A stretch of DNA of 64,000 nt from an uncultured Schlesneria sp. (GTDB taxonomy: Bacteria; Planctomycetota; Planctomycetia; Planctomycetales; Planctomycetaceae). Within the stretch, counting starts at the first letter, position 1, and each line of letters starts with the position of its first letter. A model generated the notes under the pieces. That model was not told where the DNA came from and did no database searches. It worked only from the letters and a program-made list of their open reading frames with translations. Positions 19,604 to 27,524 of the stretch are shown in pieces. Location of the stretch: the NCBI GenBank assembly GCA_903871875.1, contig CAIQIR010000106.1:62001-126000 (forward strand), in the 5' to 3' direction. The position numbers were made by a program, and so were the translations under genes.

Positions 19604-19928
19604 GAATAAGTTTTTCCGACAATTCCCGAGTGGCAAACGCAGACCACAGCAATGATCCGATGGGACCGCTTCCTTGTCTCTAATCGAAGGGGATCGAATC
19701 CACTGGACAAGAAAGTTACCTGGCGACTGAGAAAACCGAAAAAGAATGTTTTGCGTGTCGCCTGATCGCTAAGTTCCTTCTGCGAACGATCAGATCCTTG
19801 CTCATAAACGTTATTCTCGGCACATTTGGACGTCCCGATGTCAGTCGTCGAGACGTTCTGGTGACGACAAGACGGAAGCGAGATGCGTCAGGGTCGCAAC
19901 AGCGTTGCAGGTCGTTAAACTGTCTGGG
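19604..19928. other. Divergent intergenic region, 325 bases
   Basis: Separates the kinase-receiver gene from the YfhO-like gene and must hold both promoters. I see no clear boxes, repeats or RNA structure. Confidence 0.5.
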
Positions 19929-22226
19929 ATGTTCAGCCGTACTTGTCGCTCGCTGGTGCCCGTTGCCGTCGCCCTGGCGATGACGATTCTCTTTTGGTGG
20001 CCGTTGTATTGCGGTGCTGGGTTTATCGGCGGCGACCTGTACCCCTATTTCTTTCCGCAGAAGGCCTTTTACGCCGACTGTCTGAAGGCGGGACAATTTC
20101 CGCTTTGGAATGATTTGACTGGTTTTGGCTACCCTGTCCTGGGGGAAAGCCAGACCGGCGCGGCCTATCCATTCCACTTCTTGTTTTATCTCTGTTTCGA
20201 CCTGAATACGGCGTACAACATCGAGCATCTGCTGCACTACGTCATCTGTTTTCTCGGCACCTGGCTGTTCGCGAAGCGGGTGGGATTGACGACTTCGGGG
20301 GCGTATCTGTCGGCCCTTGTTTTCACTTATGGTTGGTTTCCACCCCGAGCCTGTCTCGAATGGGCCATCCTGACTGGCGCCTGGATGCCAGTGGTCCTGT
20401 GGTGTGCCGAGTCCTTTTTGCAATCCCGTTGGTGGCGATATGCGATCGGGCTGAGTGTTGCGATCGGTATGCAATTGCTGGCCGGCCACTACCATCTGGC
20501 CTTCATCACATTGCTGCTGCTGGTGACCTATGTCGCCTGCCGATTGTGGAGTGAAAAACGGGCTTCCCTTAGTGTTGCGGCAGGCGGGCAAGCCGGATCG
20601 TTTCAAGCATCCGCCCCAGTTGGATTGATGATCGCGATTCTGATGGGAGCGAGTCTGGCCAGCGTTCAACTCTGGCCGACCTGGGAACTGAAACAGCGAA
20701 GCTCGCGGGTCGTCGCAGGAGGAGACTACGACCCTGCCTATGGACACATGCCACCGCTGTATACGTCGCAATTGATCGTCCCCTGGACTTGGTACAATTT
20801 GCTGGAAGTTGATGAGGACAACCTTGTTCGTGATCTGGCGGAATTCGCGGCTCCCTGGCATTGGTTTGGTCCGCGTCGCGATTCCGAGAACGCCAACCAG
20901 CCTTATGACCTTGATCGGGCCATTCAGCGCAGTCGATTCGCGGCCGTACCAACAGGCACGAACAAAGTTGAAGCACATGTCTATTGTGGATTGATTCCTC
21001 TCTGGATGGCCTTTGGATCGGTCTTGATCTGGTTTCGACGGCGCTCTGCTGCTTTGGGGTCGTTGCCGAAACGCACCATTCTCGATCGGACCACAGTCTA
21101 TTGGTTGATCGCAGGACTGCTCGCCTTGGTATATGCGACGGGGTTATTGTTGCCGATTGGACGGCATCTACCCGGTTTCAGCTTCTTTCGCGGATCGGGT
21201 CGCTATGGCATCGTGACAACCTGGACCGTGGCCTTGCTGGCGGGGCAGCTCATGAGTCAGCTGACGTTGCGAGTCTCGACACGCTTCTTTCGTGCGTTGC
21301 TGATGGCATTGATTTTCGTTTCGACGTGTGGAGATTTATGGCTGGTCAGTCGCATGGTGAAATACACTGTGATGGTTTCGCCGCCGCGGATTTCCTTTCG
21401 TGAATCAAGTGAAGTGCGTAAGCGGTTGCTGGAGGAGCCTCAACTGCCACGCTTGCTCGCACCGGGTCCAAACGTCAGCAATCTGCTTGGCGTCTCGTGT
21501 GTTCCGTGGTACTTGGGAATCGCCCCGGCCGAATATGTCGCCCCCCAATTCGCCATGCCACCCCGCCCCAAGCCGTTGCCAAACAACAAGCCCACGCTGG
21601 CGACTGAGGAATTGATTGAGTGGTTAAGTCGATCGGGTGTCACGCACGTGCTGAACTTTGAACCACTCGATGAGGCCTCGTGGCATGTTGAACCGATTTG
21701 GAAGGGAAGAGATCCATTTCTGAATCGCGTTTGGGGACGGGAAGAACTGATCTATCTGTATCGATTTCGGCAGAGCGAGACCGCTGAAAAGCCGACCTCG
21801 TTTCCTGGACGAGCCTATGTGTCGGAAGGGAATTGTCGAGTCGCCTCGACAGATTGGAAGAACCGCCCTCCCAATCAACGTCGACTGGTCTGGGAATCGG
21901 AACAGAGCGATCATCTGACGTTGGTGACTACGGAATTGGCCTATCCGGGCTGGATCGCGCGGCAGGGAAATCGACAGCTTGAAACGAAGCAAGAAGGACT
22001 GTTTCGGGCGGTCGAACTCGCTGATCGTCAGGGTGAACTTGTGTGGAGCTATGAACCTCGTAGCGTCTACTACGGCGCCATCGTCAGCGGTGCGACATTG
22101 TTGCTATTGGCCGCGATCGCTCACCTGCGATTCTGGCATCCCGCCATTCTGGACCGAGTATTGTTGCTGTGGGGCCGAACGTGTGGACGGCGCCAGGCAT
22201 CGTCGGATGCCACTTCGTCGACTTGA
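19929..22226 (+). CDS. YfhO-like polytopic membrane protein
   Basis: 765 residues from ATG 19929 (the frame opens at a TTG 24 bases upstream). It starts with a membrane helix, followed by the GGDLYPYFFPQK and FPLWNDLTGFGYPVLG motifs, typical of the YfhO / GT-C-like glycosyltransferase fold with a first extracytoplasmic loop rich in aromatic and acidic residues. Around ten further helices run to about residue 480, then a soluble domain (about 490-720) and a final helix near 730. In Bacillus, YfhO family members take part in lipid-linked sugar transfer and modification of teichoic acids. Here a role in glycosylation of lipids or wall material is inferred from fold. It is monocistronic and divergent from the kinase gene. 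Confidence 0.83.
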   Translation: MFSRTCRSLVPVAVALAMTILFWWPLYCGAGFIGGDLYPYFFPQKAFYADCLKAGQFPLWNDLTGFGYPVLGESQTGAAYPFHFLFYLCFDLNTAYNIEHLLHYVICFLGTWLFAKRVGLTTSGAYLSALVFTYGWFPPRACLEWAILTGAWMPVVLWCAESFLQSRWWRYAIGLSVAIGMQLLAGHYHLAFITLLLLVTYVACRLWSEKRASLSVAAGGQAGSFQASAPVGLMIAILMGASLASVQLWPTWELKQRSSRVVAGGDYDPAYGHMPPLYTSQLIVPWTWYNLLEVDEDNLVRDLAEFAAPWHWFGPRRDSENANQPYDLDRAIQRSRFAAVPTGTNKVEAHVYCGLIPLWMAFGSVLIWFRRRSAALGSLPKRTILDRTTVYWLIAGLLALVYATGLLLPIGRHLPGFSFFRGSGRYGIVTTWTVALLAGQLMSQLTLRVSTRFFRALLMALIFVSTCGDLWLVSRMVKYTVMVSPPRISFRESSEVRKRLLEEPQLPRLLAPGPNVSNLLGVSCVPWYLGIAPAEYVAPQFAMPPRPKPLPNNKPTLATEELIEWLSRSGVTHVLNFEPLDEASWHVEPIWKGRDPFLNRVWGREELIYLYRFRQSETAEKPTSFPGRAYVSEGNCRVASTDWKNRPPNQRRLVWESEQSDHLTLVTTELAYPGWIARQGNRQLETKQEGLFRAVELADRQGELVWSYEPRSVYYGAIVSGATLLLLAAIAHLRFWHPAILDRVLLLWGRTCGRRQASSDATSST

Positions 22227-22336
22227 TCCCGCCAACACGGAAGATCTTATCCGGTTCAATCCATTCGGGTTGTCGTCGTGCGACGGATGAGTCTGAACCG
22301 TCGTCTCAGAGAATTCGTTTTTCTCGTCTCGCTTCT

Positions 22337-23287
22337 TCAGTAGTCGACTCGCATGAGATACAGGCCCTGCGGTGGAGCGGTTTCACCCGCGTGCGTGCGA
22401 TCCCCCGTCATGAGGATGCGCTGCATGTCGGCCGGAGTCCAACGGCCGCGTCCCACATGGATCAAGGTGCCGACGATTGCCCGGACCATGTTGTACAAAA
22501 AACCGTCGGCCTGAATGTCGAAGCACAGGAAATCGGAATCTGCTGGAAAGGGCCGATTCGCGGCTTCGGCATGCTGATTATTTGCAATTCCGCCTGGAAT
22601 GGCTGGCATCGTTGCCGTCCACGCGTCCCATCCCGTCGTTCGCATCACGCTGGCCTGAATGACGGTCCGTACACTGGACGAGCGGTTCGGCCATTGTGTT
22701 TCGAAACAACGAAAATCGTGCGTACCGACCAGGCACTGAACGGCGGCGTGCATCGCGTGTTCGTCGAGTCGAGTTCGTTGCCAGAGCACCGCATTCCGAA
22801 GAAATGGCAGCCGAACCGGATTGTTGTGAATGACGTAGCGATACCATTTGTTCTTGGCATCGAATCGTGCGTTGAAACCGGTTGGGGCTTCGTGAGCTTC
22901 GCGAACAACGATGTCTTCTGGAAGATACCGCGCCAAACCGTGCACAAAGCCATAACACGGTGCTGTCGACTGCGTCGTGAAGCTGATTACTTGGCCCACC
23001 GCATGCACGCCCGCGTCGGTCCGCCCTGAAGCCATGACCTTGACTGTTTCCCCGGTAAACTCGGTTAGTGCCTGTTCCACGATTTGTTGCAAGGCGATGC
23101 CATTGGGCTGAATCTGCCACCCGCAGTAATTCGTCCCTTCATAGGCAAGCGTCATGCGTAACGTTCGCGTCGTTTGGTATCCCGTGTCTATCGAGGATCG
23201 ATCATCGGGTAGTGCGTCCCCGTTCGACGGCTGATCGCGATTTTCCATGCTCGTTTCGTGCGGTTTCATGTTGGAGTAAGAACTCAC
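22337..23287 (-). CDS. truA: tRNA pseudouridine(38-40) synthase TruA
   Basis: 316 residues from GTG 23287, whose GTGA overlaps the TGA of the cysteine desulfurase gene, suggesting coupled translation. ATG 23269 and ATG 23248 are alternatives, and conserved sequence begins only at RMTLAYEGTNYCGWQ (44-58). The catalytic aspartate is D91 in GRTDAGVHA. The ARFDAKNKWYRYVI and FLYNMVRAIVGTL segments are characteristic. TruA isomerises uridines 38-40 in the anticodon stem-loop of many tRNAs. A Gly/Ala-rich insertion (about 235-255) is longer than in the E. coli enzyme. The first ~40 residues are extra and look disordered, which favours a later start. Confidence 0.94.
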   Translation of the reverse strand: MSSYSNMKPHETSMENRDQPSNGDALPDDRSSIDTGYQTTRTLRMTLAYEGTNYCGWQIQPNGIALQQIVEQALTEFTGETVKVMASGRTDAGVHAVGQVISFTTQSTAPCYGFVHGLARYLPEDIVVREAHEAPTGFNARFDAKNKWYRYVIHNNPVRLPFLRNAVLWQRTRLDEHAMHAAVQCLVGTHDFRCFETQWPNRSSSVRTVIQASVMRTTGWDAWTATMPAIPGGIANNQHAEAANRPFPADSDFLCFDIQADGFLYNMVRAIVGTLIHVGRGRWTPADMQRILMTGDRTHAGETAPPQGLYLMRVDY

Positions 23288-24420
23288 CGCAGATACTTGA
23301 CGACGCCGGCGATGCGGCGGGCGGCTTCGTCGATTTCATCTTGGCTGGTCAGGCGGCTGAGCGTCAAACGAAGTGCTGATCGATACAGGTCAGGGCTCAG
23401 TCCCATGGCGACCAGGATGGGTGTCGGTTCGATTGATCCACTTGCACAGGCACTACCCAGCGAACAACAAACCCCTTCGAGATCGAGAGCCACCAGCAGC
23501 GCTTCGCCGTCGACGCCGGGGAAAGAGACGTTCAGGGTATTTGGCAAGCGAGGTGCCGAGCCACCATTGACGACCGTCGGGCCGGCGAGTGCCTCAAGTT
23601 GCTGTTCCAAACGGTCGCGTAGTTGGATCATCCGCTCGCTTGTCCCGGTCCGCGATTGATGCCAAAGTTCGATGGCTTTCGCCATTCCAGCGGCCAGCGC
23701 GACCGGTTCTGTACCCGCACGACGGCCCGATTCTTGCAATCCGCCCACGGCGAAGTCGGTTGAAAGTCGAGCATCCTCGCGAATCAGTAGCCCGCCAATG
23801 CCTCGTGGTCCGTGAAATTTGTGGGCACCGAAACTTAACGTCGTCGCAGAGAGTTCACGAAAATTGATCGGTATTTTTCCGACGGCTTGAACACCGTCGA
23901 GGTGTACTGGAAATCCGAATTCGGCGGCACGACTCATGAATGGAGGAAGCGACTGAATCACTCCCGTTTCATTGTGCGCCAAGATGACCGCAGCCAGCCG
24001 TACATCGTTCCAATTCAATTCGTTCCATGACGGGGCCGTCGGATCAAATCGTCCCGAACCATCGACGGCCAGTGTCTCAAGCCGCCATCCCTGCTGCTGA
24101 CGGACTCGGCACGCTTCTCGATTCGAGGGATGTTCGCCTGGCGACATGGCGATCGTAGCTGGCGTTCCTGTGGTCAGTCCGAAGACGGCCAGATTGTTCG
24201 CTTCGGTACCGCCGCTGGTAAACAGGAGTTCCCCCGGAGTGGCACCGAGAATCTGGGCGATCTGTTCGCGGCTATTTTCCAAAACTTGCCGTGCCTTGCG
24301 ACCGAGGCTGTGTCGACTGCTGGGGTTGCCATACGACTCAAACGAATGACGTGCAACGGTCTCGATGACTTCGGGTAACGGCTGAGTTGTGGCGTTGTTG
24401 TCGAGATAGATTGCGGACAC
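23284..24420 (-). CDS. Cysteine desulfurase (NifS/IscS family)
   Basis: 378 residues from GTG 24420 (VSAIYLDNNATT). The frame could start at 24477, but that would overlap the upstream gene by 38 bases and add an atypical leader. The PLP lysine is K201 in SFGAHKFHGPRG, and the active cysteine is C325 in LGSACASGS. The enzyme takes sulfur from L-cysteine as a persulfide for iron-sulfur clusters and tRNA thiolation. The neighbouring truA suggests the sulfur may feed tRNA thiolation (MnmA route), while the upstream LarA-like gene raises a second possibility. The suf cluster 23 kb away lacks a sufS, so this desulfurase could also serve it; that is inference. Confidence 0.93.
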   Translation of the reverse strand: MSAIYLDNNATTQPLPEVIETVARHSFESYGNPSSRHSLGRKARQVLENSREQIAQILGATPGELLFTSGGTEANNLAVFGLTTGTPATIAMSPGEHPSNREACRVRQQQGWRLETLAVDGSGRFDPTAPSWNELNWNDVRLAAVILAHNETGVIQSLPPFMSRAAEFGFPVHLDGVQAVGKIPINFRELSATTLSFGAHKFHGPRGIGGLLIREDARLSTDFAVGGLQESGRRAGTEPVALAAGMAKAIELWHQSRTGTSERMIQLRDRLEQQLEALAGPTVVNGGSAPRLPNTLNVSFPGVDGEALLVALDLEGVCCSLGSACASGSIEPTPILVAMGLSPDLYRSALRLTLSRLTSQDEIDEAARRIAGVVKYLR

Positions 24421-24439
24421 AAAATGCTCGGTGAAAAAA

Positions 24440-25705
24440 CTAGTCCGATACGGCCCGAAGATTGCCTTCGGAATCAAACGCCATTTCGGCGGGATCGGTG
24501 ATCTTCTCCAAATCGCTGCGTTCTCGCAGCTCTGGCAAGTAGGCCTCGCTGACGAGGACTTCGCCCAGGTGCAGCGTGTCGCTGATCTGGATCACCTTGG
24601 ATTGAGCGGGTTCGACCAGACCGCAGGTATGCAAGGCGTTTGTGATGACCTCACGGTCGGTGTCATAAGCGATCGGAATCATGGCGGCCATCGGATGCAG
24701 GCCGGTGACACAATTGATTGCCGTGATTTTGCGATCGATTGAATCGACCGTCCGTTGATTGGTGAATTCGCTGATGCCAATCCCTGTCGCGTTACCGTGA
24801 GTTTCGTCGGTAAGACCACGAACAAAGATCCGCTTGCAGCGTACGGAATCGCGGTCTGTGGCAGCATGGTCGTTGAATTTGCGGCCGACAACGTTCGTGT
24901 CGAGCCCTGTGCCGCTGATGTTTTTGCCAATTTTGTCGATGATCAACAGATCTGCGAAAGGGAATGGCAGCCGAGGCAACCATTGGGCGGCCAGTTTCAG
25001 CAATTCCTTTTCGCGTTCCAGGAACTTTTCGGGTGCGACTGCTTCAATCAGTGCGGTCTCGTCATAGGCATTCTCGACAATGGCCAATCCACCCACCACG
25101 CGGCATTTGGAGATGACCGATGAGGCCACGGCCGTAATGATCTCCATGAAGCTGTAGTCGGCGATCGCCCGATGGTAAATTTTGGCTCCTTCGTGCTTGC
25201 CGAGTCCAATCAGCATCATCTTGTGAAGTCCCGATTCCACGTCACCCACGAAGCCAGTGTGAGGTTTGACGCGGCCGACAATCAGGACGTGATCGGCTTG
25301 TGAAGCATGTTTGTCGAAGTGGACCGGAATTCCTTGAGACGTCTTGTCGACAATGACCGTCTCCATCGACGCCCTGATCTCGCAGCCCATCTTCTCGGGC
25401 GTGATCCCGTAATGTTCCAATAATTGCGTCTGTCCCGCTGCCGTGCCGCCGCCGTGACTGCCCATGGCAGGAACGATAAAGGGCACGGCACCCAGGCTTT
25501 TCAAATGGTCCACGACGGCACGCGTGATTTCGCCAATGTGCGCAATCCCGCGGCTTCCGGCGGTAACGGCAATGGATTGACCTGGTCGGATCCGTTGGTT
25601 CAGCTTCAGCGATTCGAGTTGGCTGGTCGTTTGACTCGAAACGTCGGTCACTCGCCGAGCGTCGAATTTCTGTCGAAGACGGATCATGCGAGGGAATGAC
25701 GACAT
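24440..25705 (-). CDS. LarA-like (DUF2088) nickel-dependent racemase family protein
   Basis: 421 residues from ATG 25705; the open frame runs to 25864 but overlaps the next gene and adds no family sequence. It begins PRMIRLRQKFDARRV and contains AVTAGSRGIAHI, VPAMGSHGGGTAAGQ, VGRVKPHTGF and MMLIGLGKHEGAK. These are the His/Lys positions expected around the nickel-pincer cofactor of lactate racemase LarA. Planctomycetes have many such paralogues, most of unknown substrate. No larB, larC or larE for cofactor synthesis lies nearby. It is 19 bases upstream of the cysteine desulfurase gene and likely in one transcript with it and truA. A 2-hydroxy acid epimerase role is the best guess. Confidence 0.8.
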   Translation of the reverse strand: MSSFPRMIRLRQKFDARRVTDVSSQTTSQLESLKLNQRIRPGQSIAVTAGSRGIAHIGEITRAVVDHLKSLGAVPFIVPAMGSHGGGTAAGQTQLLEHYGITPEKMGCEIRASMETVIVDKTSQGIPVHFDKHASQADHVLIVGRVKPHTGFVGDVESGLHKMMLIGLGKHEGAKIYHRAIADYSFMEIITAVASSVISKCRVVGGLAIVENAYDETALIEAVAPEKFLEREKELLKLAAQWLPRLPFPFADLLIIDKIGKNISGTGLDTNVVGRKFNDHAATDRDSVRCKRIFVRGLTDETHGNATGIGISEFTNQRTVDSIDRKITAINCVTGLHPMAAMIPIAYDTDREVITNALHTCGLVEPAQSKVIQISDTLHLGEVLVSEAYLPELRERSDLEKITDPAEMAFDSEGNLRAVSD

Positions 25706-25850
25706 AGCAAACCTATCAATGACGCAATGCTCAAATGACTGTGCAAAGCAAGTAGGACATGGCTGCAAGCCACACGTCAAAAGCCGATCACCCGCCCAAA
25801 TGGCGAGTTCAAGATGGTACGGTAATTTATGATACCGTATTTCGACCAGG

Positions 25851-27032
25851 TTATTGAACAACAAGTTCCGGTAGCGCGAATCTCAATTCCATGACGGCAT
25901 TTGGAGTGATCGCCGTTCCTCCAAGAGATGCCTTTTTCAGGTTTTTTAATGTCTTGAGGATTTTGACCACTGGGTCACCGATCAAGCTACATCCTGAGAG
26001 GTGTATTTCTTCGATTTCCTTGTGACCAGATAAGGGTTGCAACCCAGAACCGTTGATGTTTGAGCATTTGACGAGATCGAGGTTTTTCAAGTTCTTCATC
26101 CCGGAAATGATCACCTTGAGATGGAAATCATCCAAGGCACGAATTTCACCGAGGATCAGCGTTTCCAACGATTTAAAGTTGCTGACAGCCTTGGCGCCTT
26201 GCGAAGAGAGCGGACACTTGTAGAGATTGAGATAATTCAAATTTTTGAGGCCGCCCTTGTGTTGTGCGGCCACCAGGCCTGCCCCTGTCACCGCTGTCTC
26301 GGCCAAGGTGAGATGTTCAAGAGAACTCAACTTACCGAGCGCCGCGAGTCCATAATCGTCGATGTGATCCTTGCTCAGTTCAAGACTAACCAACGTCTTG
26401 GCGTTGCAGACAAGATCTAACATTCGATTGTCCAAGTTAGTCTGATCGATATTGATTTCCTGGAGGGCGGGGAACTTACCAATCGCTGCGTAGCCATTCT
26501 CGGATAATTTGCAACGCGTCAGGTGCAGAACTTTTAAATTCTGCAAACCGGACAGCGCGGCGACTCCTACGTCGCTGACAGCGGTATCAACGAGAGTCAG
26601 TACTTCCAGCGACGGAACCTGGGCAATCCTAGTGCATGCATCGTCGCCGACGTGCGTTGCATTGAGTCGCAACTGTCGCAAGTTGGTCAACTTGTCGATC
26701 GACTGAAATGCATTCTGCGTGATCCCACTATGGTCGGCGTTGATTTCGGTGACTTCTTCAAGTCCCTCATTCAAGCTCGTCAATTCGAGGATCTTTGCAT
26801 CAGAGACGTCACCCGGACGCGACGCTTTGAACCTGGCGATGATTTCTTGGGGCGATGGTCCCTTCGCCATGACAGGTGGAGCCGGTGGAGGCGTCGGCGG
26901 TGCGGGCGGGGGTGTCGGTTCCGTAGGTTTTTGCTCGCCTGTAAGCTCGCCCCACGTCGGGATTTTCCCACAACCACTCAGCCCAAAAATCATCATGGAG
27001 GCAATTATCGGAACGACAATGGCGAATCGCAT
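25851..27032 (-). CDS. Leucine-rich-repeat lipoprotein
   Basis: 393 residues from ATG 27032, preceded by AAAGGAACC. The signal peptide ends in lipobox LSGC, so the protein is probably anchored in a membrane through a lipidated cysteine. A Pro-rich spacer (PTPPPAPPTPPPAPP) follows, then about eleven leucine-rich repeats of the F-box/RNI type, such as LTNLRQLRLNATHVGDDA and LKVLHLTRCKLSENGYAAIG, running to the C-terminus. Repeats of this kind bind proteins or polymers; no catalytic residues are visible. The spacer is encoded by a G/C-rich repeat on the plus strand (about 26875-26935) that could vary in length. The gene is divergent from the PQQ-like gene, with ~490 bases between them. Confidence 0.85.
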   Translation of the reverse strand: MRFAIVVPIIASMMIFGLSGCGKIPTWGELTGEQKPTEPTPPPAPPTPPPAPPVMAKGPSPQEIIARFKASRPGDVSDAKILELTSLNEGLEEVTEINADHSGITQNAFQSIDKLTNLRQLRLNATHVGDDACTRIAQVPSLEVLTLVDTAVSDVGVAALSGLQNLKVLHLTRCKLSENGYAAIGKFPALQEINIDQTNLDNRMLDLVCNAKTLVSLELSKDHIDDYGLAALGKLSSLEHLTLAETAVTGAGLVAAQHKGGLKNLNYLNLYKCPLSSQGAKAVSNFKSLETLILGEIRALDDFHLKVIISGMKNLKNLDLVKCSNINGSGLQPLSGHKEIEEIHLSGCSLIGDPVVKILKTLKNLKKASLGGTAITPNAVMELRFALPELVVQ

Positions 27033-27524
27033 CTCAAGGTTCCTTTCTTTTTTGAACGAAATGAATAACGACGGAACAACTGGCGAAAACGTAAGTAAAG
27101 TCAAACAATATTGACTGCAAAAGTAAACCATGGTTTCCCTAAACGCGAAATGCCTCATGGTTTGGGCATCGCCGGCATTGTTCGTGGATCGATTCCGTTT
27201 TGACTGAGGGATCTGTCCGGTGTCGGTTTACGACATATCTGGCAGGCCATGTTTCAACGTCGCTGGTTCGTCCGACTCCTTGCTCAGTCGTGGGCCATTG
27301 GGTATGTTTCACTGCGCTATCGAGACCTCCCACGGCTTTCGATCAGACACGCGTGAACCTCGATTTCAGGTGCGATTTGGGTCGCATGAAATTGAATCCA
27401 AAAGGACTGGTTGGAAGCAAGATACGGACTAGCATTCAATAATGTCCTCTGGGCCAATAGCGCGAATTGAAGAAATCCCGCCACGAAATTGCCCACCCGA
27501 ACGACTTCGATTCTGAATCACAGG
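27033..27524. other. Divergent intergenic region, 492 bases
   Basis: Lies between the LRR lipoprotein and the first PQQ-like gene. Two plus-strand frames are open here for 70-80 codons, but they show no ribosome site or family features. I see no other structure. Confidence 0.5.

Noticed and set aside
19716-20978. 420-codon minus-strand frame antisense to the YfhO-like gene
   Set aside because: Shadow of a clear membrane-protein gene; no family features, rich in Arg/Gln/Pro.
22169-23029. 286-codon plus-strand frame over truA
   Set aside because: Antisense shadow of truA.
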